Below, piece by piece: positions 38,861-49,956 of a DNA stretch of 64,000 nt. Source of the DNA: Liolophura sinensis. Taxonomy: Eukaryota; Mollusca; Polyplacophora; Chitonida; Chitonidae. The stretch's first letter is position 1, and the number at the start of each line of letters is the position of its first letter. The notes below the pieces were generated by a model. That model saw nothing but the letters and a program-made list of their open reading frames with translations. It searched no databases and was not told the origin of the DNA. Made by a program: the position numbers and the translations under genes. Location: positions 2,480,001-2,544,000 of the forward strand of contig NC_088300.1 in NCBI RefSeq assembly GCF_032854445.1, given 5' to 3'.

Positions 38861-39347
38861 CCTGCGGCTCGGAACCCCCACACCATATGCCAAGGGGAAC
38901 GTAGGAACCGCTATATAGGTCGTGCCGAGTGGAACGTCCGCTGTTTCCGAGCCGATATCAACCAGCCTTCAAGTCTTCTTCATGGGTACCATGCAAACTA
39001 CCTGCGCATTATGCAATGAAGGAGAAAAGCAAGAGACGAGTGTAACTGCTGATATATAAAGGCTGTTTGTCACAACAGATATATAGGTCGCATACTGAGT
39101 GGTGATACATGAACCTTACATATATCAGAATAGCCACCGATCATTTGGTCTGCATTTTTTTCAATCCATACCCTATGGTATACCTGTAGGCTACATATTG
39201 ACTAGTCCTATTCAACATGAATGGGATGTAGACAAAGCGTTTGTCAATACTTGTAAATTTGCCAGAAACTGTCTACTCAGACGATATTCTCAATTAAAGA
39301 ACATTGTTCAATATACATTTTCAGTTCTCTTTATATTTAGTATCATT

Positions 39348-39381
<34 letters not shown>

Positions 39382-39539
39382 CGTGTATTCAATACTTGTT
39401 GCATCAAGTTAAAAAACCACAGTTAAAGGTGTAAATATACTTGGAGTTTTACGTCGTATAATTTTTCGCAGTTAAAAGTGACCTCTAATTAACTGTGTAC
39501 GCATCTGTGTATAAATGCTGATTATAATCATAAGCTACA

Positions 39540-39549
39540 AATAAATAAA
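39540..39549 (+). terminator. Candidate poly(A) signal of the P450 gene
   Basis: Two overlapping AATAAA hexamers, at 39540-39545 and 39544-39549, lie about 680 bases after the P450 stop. An (AT)n tract is at about 39358-39381. Confidence 0.4.
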
Positions 39550-40447
39550 AATGGAAGTCTGTGTAGACCGGACATCATAAATGCGTAAATTGTTGAATGT
39601 GTCAAAATAATTGCGCAGTCAACACATAACATGACAGGAAGTGAGGTGTACCTCACACATGTCAACACTACAACAGTGTTTCCGTACTCCGGAAATCTGC
39701 GTAGAATCGCAGGAAAACAGTTGTAAAGCACTCAACTGTAATACCTGTTAACGGAAGAACTGTGTGAATTTTTTCCCGAGCTTTAGCATATGTGCATTCG
39801 GATGTTCTTATGTGCATACTTGTGAATATATACACGTGTACAATATCTGTACATAGACAAGCTTGCAGTATAATCGCATATACTCCCCTCTATCCCCAAA
39901 ATGACAGTTCGTTGTAAACAATATTCGACAGTATACTTATCTTTAACTTTCGCTTCCTATATGTGCTGATATACAGTTTGCACCGAATTTTTATTATTTG
40001 TTCGGTATAATCTCGGGCCTTTCCTCGGACGGCAGGACGGGTTCAATGTCGCCATATTTGCAGACCGGGCACCCTAATTTGTTGTTTGCTTGAAAGGTAA
40101 AATAAAAAACACCAAAATGAAGTATGTATTTCAGATGAAAGACCATTAAACATTGTCCAGGAATATAGTTGGATTAATATATTTTAGACATTTTCCAACC
40201 AAGTAAAACGGTTTTAAAACATCATATTCTACGGCGGTCTGTAGTGACCCAAGAGGTATCAATGACGTCACATCCATATTTCGACGAATGTATTCATAGA
40301 TCTACATGTATATGCATTTAGAGCGATGAAATGTAACAGCCGTGGTGTGTTAAGTGGCAAAAACCCGATGTGACTTCACTGGTCCAACATGGGCAGAAAA
40401 GCTCACCATATGGAATCCAAAGTTCCAAATGCATTCTAATAAGTTGA

Positions 40448-40450
<3 letters not shown>

Positions 40451-40478
<28 letters not shown>
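40451..40478. repeat. (AAT)n microsatellite
   Basis: About nine AAT/ATA units. Confidence 0.9.
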
Positions 40479-40597
40479 CCAGCTATTTGGGTGGACACTT
40501 TTTCATAGGCTATCATATGACACATGCCTCACGTTATTGTTTTCTTCGCTTTCAAGTACGGCGTCTCTTTTATAATTGGAATAGGCCTTCAGTCGTT

Positions 40598-40723
40598 ATG
40601 GGGACTGGTTCAAGCCGGCCTTCGACTACCACATCATCATTAAACTCGAACTTGTCCTCTAACACAGAGTGTGGACCTATACAAAACACACGTAGGCCTA
40701 GCCAAAGATGCTCTTTCTTTAAA
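40598..40723 (+). CDS. Candidate first coding exon of the ABRA-like gene
   Basis: An ATG at 40598 opens 42 Ser/Thr-rich codons (MGTGSSRPSTTTSSLNSNLS at the start) to a possible donor AAA|GTGAAA. Its phase 0 end would join in frame to the exon at 44909. The N-terminal MG could be myristoylated. There is no homology support and the donor is weak, so this is a proposal only. Confidence 0.22.
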
Positions 40724-41105
40724 GTGAAACCGATTTGAGCTACAATCAATAATTTTCTCGCCAGAAGTGTCTATACGATATCACCCCTTTCCGGAAAGAT
40801 AAATGTGTGCCTGTTTATTTAACATTAGAGATATAGCCTACCAGTATACGCTCTTTAGGCAGCCTGGTTTCTACATGGTTTCATTGAACTTGCCAAAGCG
40901 GTTGTGTACTTAGAAATGGCTATGCTGTCTTCTACATGTATTTCATAGTGTACGGATGCATAGGTAATTACGACAACAAACGACGTGAACTCCCGCTTTT
41001 CTTTATTTCACCGAGCGAACTGAACAAATATTTATTTGGATCACCGTCTACTTTTTCAATATCATAAATAGGCACGCTGTAAATGCTCGGGTTTTTTCCT
41101 GTGAG

Positions 41106-41224
41106 CCATTTCATTACCATATCGAAAGCCATTCACCGCCTCGTCTTTTCAGCTTGTTCTCGCCATGATATGGCTGCAATATTGCCCGCGGGGCGTAAAG
41201 CACTAATCATTCATTCATTCATTC
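41106..41224 (+). mobile_element. SINE 3' part with (CATT)n tail, third family
   Basis: TCGCCATGATATGGCTGCAA, TATTGCCCGCGGGGCGTAAA and CACTAATCATTCATTCATTC form a SINE-like 3' end with a tail unlike families A and B. The 5' end is not clear. Confidence 0.6.
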
Positions 41225-41897
41225 CCGTGGACAAAGCAGCAGGTTCTGCATTATTGTAAATAATGGGAAACAAATCCTCCAACTGCAGTACAATATCAAC
41301 TATGCGTAAATTACCTCCCTTGTCGCCACTCTTCTGCATTTTAGAGAACTGTCAGTTCGAGAACTGAATATGCGGCTATATTGACTCTTTTGAGATAAGG
41401 TGAGATTTTACTTACCTGCTAGGCACAAGCATGTAACCTTGCAAAATGTTTTCTGTGGAGGCGGGGACTAGACGCTGAGTACCAAGAGAGGGGAGAGAAA
41501 ACTGGTAAATCTGTTATTACAGAACACCTACGGAGAGGGGAGAAAACATGCAAACCCTGTTATAGGCGACTTTCGCATTTCGGGATACGAGCCACTACAC
41601 TCGCTACAACAGAACAGTCGTGATCAAGTTAGCATCCATTCTCGAACAGTGGCCTTTGAAATTTCTGATTTTCTCGGCCAATAAAACGACAAGCTTTCAA
41701 AGCAACACTATTTATTTGGTGTTTTCAATTTCTCCATTGTTTTTACTATAAGTTACAGCGAATGGGGACACGATTTCCAATGCAGGATTTCATTGAAACA
41801 GATATTTAATGCAGCAAGCATGCTGCTGCTAGGTTAGCCGCCCAAATGTGGCTCAACTGAGCTGACGATGTACTGACGTGCCGAGTAGACAGAGCCA

Positions 41898-42700
41898 TAT
41901 GGCAAGCCGTCTTACTTTTTATTCCACTTTTCGTGATATCTTAAAATAATTCAAGATATCATGAACTTATTTAATGATATCAAAAAATGGATCCATGATA
42001 TCACAAATTGAATTTATAATATCAACAATGCATTTAATGATATCTGGAATGCTGACCATTTCTTGATGGCTTGAATTTAATTCTTGATATCATTAAATGT
42101 GGCGGTGCCATCTATCCCAGAACTCACTGCGTGCGATGTAACCAAAATGGTGGATTTGCAAACTGCAACTTGGTCTACTCTTGATAGAATTAGTAGGACA
42201 TTACGTGAAGTTTAGCGCTTGTTTTCGGACAGTAGTGACTTAGGAGTTATCATCACAATGTTGCTAGATAACTTAAACTGGCCTGAAATGTAGCATACAA
42301 TTCAACCATGTACTGAAGCCAAGGAATATTTTAACTAGGAATCACATCGAACAGCTTTGTTCTTCTGTCCGCCATCTTTGATGATATCTTGAAATGAATT
42401 TGTGATATCTGGAATTGAGTTGAAGATATCAAGAAATAAATAGTATTTGTTGATATCTTTAATTCTATTATTGGTATCTTTAATTCTTTTTCTGATATCT
42501 TTAAAGTATTTTCATGATATCTCAGTAATTCAATTAAAGATATTGGAAATTATTTTGATATCAGGAATGAAATTGGGATATCTGGAATGATTTTAAGATA
42601 TCTTAAATGATTTAAAGATATCATTAATTTATTTGAAGATATCTTAAATTATGTTAAGATATAACGAAAAGTGGAATAAAAAGTAAAACGGCTTGCCATA
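41898..42700. mobile_element. 803 bp foldback/MITE-like element with GATATC arrays
   Basis: Terminal inverted repeats of about 38 bp: the left end starts TATGGCAAGCCGTCTTACTT and continues TTTATTCCACTTTTCGT, and the right end is its reverse complement with one change near base 14. Direct repeats GAGCCA flank it at 41892-41897 and 42701-42706. Subterminal zones (about 41934-42110 and 42380-42665) carry about 16 GATATC or near-GATATC sites spaced 17-30 bp. The central 270 bases are unique and hold no transposase. Superfamily unassigned. Confidence 0.85.
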
Positions 42701-42780
42701 GAGCCACGCTGACTTCTGGTATCACACAGGATGTCCAACAGATGTGTGAGCATGGGAAGAAGAACATTAGGTTTCCTTAA

Positions 42781-42932
42781 CCATACCTTGAACACCTCTG
42801 TACTTCCCTTGCTGGCTTCAGTATACAACTGCAGGGCACCAAGTATTATAAACAGACAAATTATTTGGTGCCCAGCAGTAGTATACTGAGGCCTGCTGGG
42901 AAAGTACAGAGGTGTTCAAAGTAAGCTTATGG
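42781..42932. repeat. Imperfect 150 bp inverted repeat (hairpin)
   Basis: Left arm 42781-42849 (TTGAACACCTCTGTACTT, CTTCAGTATACAACTGC, AGGGCACCAAGTAT) pairs with right arm 42859-42932 read in reverse (AATTATTTGGTGCCCAGCAG, AGTATACTGAGGCC, AAGTACAGAGGTGTTCAA). The arms are about 80% complementary around a ten-base A-rich loop. A small non-autonomous foldback element or an expressed hairpin are both possible. Confidence 0.8.
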
Positions 42933-43634
42933 AACAAGACAGGCCTTTTCTAGAATACTTAATCGCAGCCCTACAGACCGAGTCAAAATCAAACGATTTC
43001 GGCGCACAAGTTGCCTCCACATCAATGGGTTGGTCGTCATTTTTGGCTGCCGTACGTGACTCGGGGATTTCAGCTCTAAACGTAATAAGCTGTCAAGCTA
43101 TAAAACCACAGGGTCTCACGATGCCACGTGGCAGGAAATTGCTTATTGCGTGACATTTAGTCCAAACATGGCGAAAGTATACGGACGTGAAGATGTTTCG
43201 ATAAAAAGAAACACGAATTTACTCTACCGACCCGTTGATCGGAACACAAAACTGAATCAACAGTTGTATGCAGGCATGAAGTATCTTTTCGTCGAGGCAT
43301 AAATCTACAAGGTCAGGGTTAAGGTAGAACAGTGAACACAGATCATTGCAGGTGTGTGCGAAACTGACTACCAACTCGGTACGGTAGTACATTGTTAAAT
43401 GTACTGTCAGTTTCACTTGTGGGGCTACCGCTAGGTTAAACCATAGACTGTTGATAGAAAATTAGGACCGAGCTTCCGTGTAATGCGAGATGCAGCTACA
43501 CTTCTGGAAAAAAAAATTGCCGGCCTTATGAAATGCGAAAGTGACTTATTACAGAGTAGGCTGCCTAAGGGGAGAAAATATGAGAACATGTGATTACAAA
43601 GTACTTAGTAAGGAAGGAGGAGGGCGGGTGGACA

Positions 43635-43870
43635 AAGCATGCAAACCTAGCTGTAATTACACAAATCCTAAGAAAAGGGAGAGAGGACATGCAAACCTGT
43701 AATTAATCCTAAGAAAAGGGAGAGAGGACATGCAAACCTCTAATTACATAATCCTAGGAAAGGGGACAAAAACATGCAAACCTGTAATTAATCCTAAGAA
43801 AAGGGAGAGAGGACATGCAAACCTCTAATTACATAAATCCTAGGAAAGGGGACAAAAACATGCAAACCTG
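43635..43870. repeat. Short tandem repeat, ~50 bp units
   Basis: About four to five copies of units containing AATCCTAAGAAAAGGGAGAG, GACATGCAAACCT and CTAATTACATAA. Related sequence (AAAACATGCAAACCCTGTTA) also stands alone at about 41540, so the unit was already present as a single copy elsewhere. Confidence 0.85.
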
Positions 43871-44565
43871 TAATTGCAGAGCACATATGGAGGTGTGTGT
43901 GTGGGGGGGGGGGGGGCATACACACTTGTAATTACAGATCACCTATGGTGGTGGAAGGTAACATGCAAACCTGTAATTACAGAGCAGCTATGGAGGTGTG
44001 GGGGGGGGGGGGAGGGGGCATACACACTTGTAATTACAGATCACCTATGTTGGTGGAAGGTAACATGCAAACCTATAATTACAGAGCACATATGGAGGTG
44101 TGGGGGGGAGGGGCATACACACTTGTAATTACAGATCACCTATGGTGGTGGAAGGTAACATGCAAACCTGTAATTACAGAGCACCTATGGAGGTGTGGGG
44201 GAAGGGGGGCATAACTCATTTGTAATTACAGATCACCTATGGTGGTGGAAGGTAACATGCAAACCTGTAATTACAGAGCACCTATGGAGGTGTGGGGGGG
44301 GGGGCATACACAGTTGTAATTACAGATCACCTATGGTGGTGGAAGGTAACATGCAAACCTGTAATTACAGAGCACCTATGGAGGTGTGGGGGAGGGGGCA
44401 TACACACTTGTAATTACAGATCACCTATGGTGGTGGAAGGTAACATGCAAACCTCTAATTACAGAGCACCTGTGGAGGTGTGGGGGGAGGGGGCATACAC
44501 ACTTGTAATTACAGATCACCTATGGTGGTGGAAGGTAACATGCAAACCTGTAATTACACAACTCC
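43871..44565. repeat. Minisatellite, ~95-105 bp dimeric unit with G-runs
   Basis: About seven copies. Each is two related halves: one with GCACCTATGGAGGTGTG followed by a variable G-run and CATACACA, the other with GATCACCTATGGTGGTGGAA and GGTAACATGCAAACC. Unit length varies because the G-run varies (about 5 to 13 G). It lies 350 bases upstream of the ABRA-like exon. Confidence 0.93.
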
Positions 44566-44908
44566 AAGGAAAGGTGAGAGAGAACATGCAAAGCATCTAG
44601 GTTATTGAGAGAGAACATTACAGAGCAACTAAGTGGAGGGGGGGGGGATATAGTAAAACTTGTTATTACATGGCCCTAGGAATCGGGAAAGATGATAAGA
44701 ACCTGTAATTACAGATGACATAGGGATGGGGAAAGAATATGAGAAGGCACCTAGGAAAGGGGATAGAAAATAAAAATCTCTAATGACTTAGAAATGTGGA
44801 GACGAGATAGTTAGTAATCTTAACAGATTTGTAACAGGTAACGTATGGGAAGACATTGATGAGAAGGTCTCACATCAACAGGTGACATGACATATTTTCT
44901 GCTCACAG

Positions 44909-45428
44909 AACTATGGCTTACAGAGCTGTTTGAAGGGGCAGATAGCTCAGTGGCAGAAGAAAGCTGACGAACACGAAGAGAGGCAGCTGATCAATCCGTC
45001 TCTCAGACTGGGAGGGGGCGTCTCACAGGACCAAGCTGTCTAAAAATGACGCTAACTATGGACGACCTGTTGAGGGTTCCATGACGGAAACCCGCGGGAA
45101 GAAGGCTGGTCAAATGGTCAGTGGGGAGATCATAGAGCTCTGCCAGGTGATTCGTGAATTAGGGGTCCGTCAACGTGATGGCACCTATGTCATACCGTTC
45201 GGCCAACTGTTTGAGGCGTACACGCGGATTTCCAACAAGCTCGTCGGCATGCTGATGAGGGCTCGTAAGCAGAACTTGGTAAGCTTTACGGGAGAGATGC
45301 TCTACCAGCGACGGGATGACCACGTGGTCATTACTTTACTGCGCGTACCAGAATGTTTGCAGGAATTTTTTCAGAAAATATCACTGACATTAAAAATTTA
45401 TTCCTATGCAATCTTTCGCTGCAAATAA
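44909..45428 (+). CDS. ABRA/STARS-like costars-domain protein, terminal exon, one-base frame break
   Basis: The exon follows a CTCACAG acceptor. First frame: LKGQIAQWQKKADEHEERQL then INP, which resembles the segment before the costars domain in ABRA (STARS), an actin-binding activator of Rho/SRF signalling. At 44996-45001 one extra base shifts the frame. In the next frame the family pattern continues (SDWEGASHR, then NYGRPVEGS), followed by the costars domain: EIIELCQVIRELG, IPFGQLFEAYTRISNKLVGM, LMRARKQNLVSFTGEML, RRDDHVVITLL. A TAA ends it at 45428, leaving about 24 residues past the usual domain end. Without the shift, translation stops at 45042-45044. The break could be a real null allele, a sequence error, or something bypassed. 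The gene symbol is not certain because vertebrate ABRA and invertebrate costars proteins overlap here. Upstream exons are unproven. Confidence 0.85.
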
Positions 45429-45914
45429 GATTACACGAAGAAGTAACAACTGGTGTTGAGAATACAAATACCTTGGCTAGGTGAGACGCTGTGAACTTTA
45501 GTTTCCAAACTTAGATGGCCAATTCAAACTGTCCACATTTTACAGAAGTAATTAAGGGGAGTTTTGTAACGCAGTTTCTGTAAGGTGGTTTCTGTTGAGA
45601 ATTACAGATGTAAAGCTTGTTTCCCTTTTCAAAAGGATTTATTCTCATGAGGGCACGGAGACAACGTGAACGAAGAATTTTGTCGATGGTTGCAATATTT
45701 CTCTGACTGTTGTCGATTTGCTCCGTCCATTTCTGGCCAATTCACTAATGTTTACTTAGAGTATGGTTAGTTCCTACCTGTACCTTCAGCTTATTGTGTT
45801 ACCAGTCCAACAGTGATGGTTTAGAGACGAATGTGTGCTGTGATGTAGGTATACTTTGATGTGCAATACTCATATCTCGCCAGAAATATTTTGGCAATTT
45901 GATGGTCTTCCGTG

Positions 45915-45920
45915 AATAAA
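45915..45920 (+). terminator. Candidate poly(A) signal of the ABRA-like gene
   Basis: AATAAA 487 bases after the stop, followed within 25 bases by T-rich sequence. Position fits a normal 3' UTR. Confidence 0.5.
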
Positions 45921-45984
45921 GTTTTTAACCGCTTTCTAACTTGTCCATCTTGAATGCTTTAACCCCCCCCCCCCCCCCCACACC

Positions 45985-46032
45985 CAGTTATTTATTTGGT
46001 TGGTTTCACGCCGTACTCAAGAATATTCCCAG
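45985..46032 (-). mobile_element. SINE family A 3' end fragment, reverse
   Basis: TTATTTATTTGGTTGGTTTC and ACGCCGTACTCAAGAATATT are the reverse complement of the family A 3' end. A C-run of about 18 bases lies just before it (45961-45979). Confidence 0.65.
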
Positions 46033-48455
46033 AATCAGTTAAAACGAATTTAATTTATATACATATGGATGTATGGAATGTAATTTCCCACCAAGGGGCA
46101 CGTGTCTGTTGCTGTAAACCTCCGTTGTAAATAGCTGTTTTCTCTTTCGCTTTGCCGTCGATACGTACCATTATGGTCCAAAGCAGTCGTCTGTACAGTC
46201 TTGGGTCAACTTTCACAAATCCATACACATCAGTTTTGCGTATCTTTTCCCGTAAATGCAGTCGCCTTATTTTGCTGGGATGTCTCCTATTAATAAGGTT
46301 AACAGAAAGGCTAAGTGGCTTCATTGGCATTTAACTGCCGTTTAACCGGTAAACGCCATACGTAAGAATTGTTTTGTTAACAAACACGCAGGTGGTCAGT
46401 TTTTGCCTCGTTGAAATACGACCTGTTCAAGACATGTTTTAGACACGACATGTGGGCGACGATTTCCTCGAAATAAACATCTCAGTACTCATTATTAGAA
46501 TGCTTAGTATGATTTTAACTTGATTATCACTGAACGCCATACTCGAGAATTTTTCACTATAGGCCTAGACGTACCAGGCGATCGGCACCATAGGCGGTGG
46601 AAAGGCGTAGTGCCCGGGGAAATGTACAAACTCGCATCTCTTGTGTCCCAGCACTTGCAAGGCAGAACACCTACAACCCTGCTCTCAAAATGCTTCACAC
46701 GAGCCAGCTAAAGACTGATTTCGAGACAGCCATATACGGTAGAATGTAAGACCACTTAAGCTCCGGTGTACTAATGGTACATGTACTGTGTTTGAAAGAG
46801 AATATCAAGTGCTTCCTTTCTTTTCACTGTAATCAGTATCGTCAAATAACAGGACTTCATACCTGATCTTCATAACTCCTTTGATATCACGACCAGCACT
46901 GGACTAAACTGTGCAACATCAGATCAGGGTGACCCTCCTTTGCCAGCTCAATCTGACAATATTAGGCTTGGTATGTAGAATATTGAGAGAGAGAAAAAAA
47001 ACATATTAAACGAGATTAGATTAATGTCCCGATTTATGTTCTTGGTTGTCAAATATAGCCACAAATACAAAGGGTAACTTGACTGTAGTTGAATCTTAAC
47101 ATGAATACTGTAATATTAAAGGATGGGCTAGTAACCCTGGTGTAAAATGGCCATTTCATTTTGCAAAAGGGGAGTCATTCTGGAGTCGTAATGATTTCTG
47201 GACTCAAAACCTGCATTTTGGACTTGCATTGGCTGCTCTTATTTTACAACAGACCATGGCGTGAAAGCAGTCAATATCACATGTTGCTGTCAGATAATAA
47301 TGAAGACAAGAATAATTCATTCAAAGTGGCCAATTGATCTAAACTGACAAGATAATATTCAACTCCAAACACAGTACACAAATATTAAAAAGTCTCCTTT
47401 TAATTATATAAAAGTTTCAAGCACTCAAATACAACCCCACACAATTCATGTCTTACTATGTTTGCATGCATATATGTTAAATTAGTTTATCACATAGTTT
47501 ATCCTTGATATCTTATAAAGCACTGTTCCCTGTATTAGTGTGCACAACACATGGGATGTCAGTCCATTTCACATGAATTCTGCCAGCTACCAATGGTTTT
47601 AACCCTATCTGCAGTAGTCAAACTCAGTGCTAGTAGAACTACTCAACAATGGTTTATACAACTCACAAAATCACTTAGGCTGGAGAAAATGCACAAAGCA
47701 ATCATACATAAACAATTATAGGATTATGAAATGTATTTCTTTTAGTGCCACATCACCGAGTTTCTGTTTTACATGTGTTATAGCACATATATTCATTTGA
47801 CTGATGTCCACAGGGTATTGCAGAATATATCCTGCTCAATTAGATTTGTGGGTGGAGTAAACCGGGCAAACCCCAGGGCAAACCCCATCTCCTCACCAGA
47901 TACCAGATAGCTCCTCAGCCAAGGTCACAACCAGCCCTGGGACAGCTCTGGTTATTAACCTGATCTGAGTGACCAGGAAACATCTTTCAGGAATGAACAT
48001 GAGCCAATCAGAGTGAACGACATTTCACCACACTATTAACAACAGAAAACACACATATGAACCACATGGCTGGCAGCCACTCAGCAAACATCAATAATCA
48101 TTCAAAACACATTCAACCACATTCACAAACACCACTAACATATATTTCTCCACTACTTAGAGGTACTGACAAGTAATCAGTATGTCTTATCTTACTCGGG
48201 AATCTTCCTGCTCCTTCAACATTAATTAAGAGTATATCTGATCAATACAACATCAGACCTTCATTTATACACTTGGATTTCTACAAAATCACAAGGCTTA
48301 AACTGTCCAATGTACACTGTTCGAACACAACAACTTTGTGTCTGTCCATGTAAACCACAATATTTACCACTGCTAACTACAAAACATACATTACTGAAAC
48401 ACTTTTCTAGGTCAGTGGTTACTTCCCTCGGCTTCACCGCAAGCTGATACCGTTT
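46033..48455. other. Unique sequence; downstream region of COX16
   Basis: No supported coding exon. A 91-codon minus-strand frame at 46055-46330 is rich in Arg/Lys/Leu but not recognisable. The part next to 48455 is presumably the 3' UTR of COX16, which runs toward lower coordinates. Confidence 0.4.
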
Positions 48456-49956
48456 TCACGACTGTTTACTAGAAACCTGTCGTTGTTCATCTTGAATTTT
48501 TTTAGAGTCTTCCCATGGGCGTGGACCACGGACATTTTGCCAGGTGTCAAGATTCATCTTTTGTAGAGACTGCAACAAACAACATTATTTGAATACATAT
48601 TTTAAAGTCAACATGTGACTGGAGTGTAGTAAATTGATAATTATGGAAATTAATAGACCATTATTTGGGAAGAATAGTAATCGATAATTGTGACCTGTTA
48701 TAATGCTGGGTCTTGTTTCACATAGCAGCTTTACAATCAAAACCAAATGATCTCAGGTACTTCAGTGATACTCATTTCATCTGGTGTACTAAGTAGCCAT
48801 GTATATTACCATGAGTAATACAACTACGAAAATACTGAAAGAAGGAGCAAAATTTGTTATAAAATCAAAATATAAAGCTATAAACATGTTAAGGGTCCTA
48901 ACATTGACCATGTGGCTGGAAAAGTTCAGTCCTAAATGACAACCACCATCCCACTCCACAAGTCTGCTCATCTACTTTCACTGAATATAAAGAAATCTGA
49001 CAAAAACAATAAATCTATTGAAACTAAAATATTCTAAAACATGAATTCTTACCTCATATTCACTCTCAATTGTGATTTTCTCTCTTTTCATTTTAACCCC
49101 ATATTTTTCTGCCTCCTCAGGAGTTATCTGAAAGGCATAAATAAAATTCAGGTGTGGACACAGAAAACATCTGGTTCAAGACTGGAGGTCTATATATATA
49201 TACATCCATGGTTCACTTTCAACAGCATAATTAATTAACACGGACAAAAAATGTGTACACTTGACTGCCTTGTTTCACTATTTAATTAAATTATAACATT
49301 TTTTTAATTCAATCGAATTCAAAGAAAATCTGTCATAAACTACTAATCTATCAAAAATCCAATATTCTACAGCCTTGGTAGACTGCCATGTAGATTCCTG
49401 CAAACAGAGTCAAAACATGATATAAACATACCATCTCTGACTTTCTGAACTGGTATCTTATGGAGGAGAATTCCTTCAGCCCAAATGATCCAGCGACGAC
49501 AAGGACCTGTTCACAGAACACGCAATAGTTTACTATACCGGTAGATATATTTTAATATTCTTATCACTTGATTCAAAAATCTGGTTAAGTGATCTATTTC
49601 ATATGCATCTGACAAAGACATTGATTGTACCGTGTTGCTCGAAATGAAAGCTTCCCACTCCGCTAGTATGAAGCCCCGTGTTCACACCAACCAGTACGCC
49701 ATGTACTTCACGGGCGTACATCACTACATGTATACAAGGAACACGCATGTTGTTGTTGTAACTTAGCTACTTCTGTTAAGACGTTGCCAGTTATCTGGGA
49801 TATCACATCACATACAGGTTTTGACAGTGATCAAATATTTGGCCTCATTCAATCTTTCTCATCTACAGCAACAATACTAACCAGGAAAGGCGCACCGAAG
49901 CGAATAAACTTTCTCTTTCTGGCCCGCCTCCACCAGTTTACTATGGGCAGCGTCAT
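48456..49956 (-). CDS. COX16: Cytochrome c oxidase assembly protein COX16 (complete, 4 exons, 112 aa)
   Basis: Minus-strand exons 49956-49882, 49506-49432, 49127-49053 and 48569-48456, all with phase 0 borders and GT/AG sites. COX16 is a small inner-membrane protein of mitochondria that helps insert the COX2 copper module into complex IV. Matches to the family: basic start RRARKRKFIRFGAPFL, a single membrane span running into VAGSFGLKEFSSIRY (the GSFGLxEFxxIRY signature), KREKITIESEYE, and the closing NVRGPRPWED. The length of 112 is close to the usual ~106. The ATG at 49956 is the only one placing the basic start before the membrane segment; an ATG ten bases upstream is out of frame. Confidence 0.95.

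Noticed and set aside
46055-46330. 91-codon basic minus-strand frame as a small gene
   Set aside because: No recognisable domain, no splice context, and no supporting signal around it.
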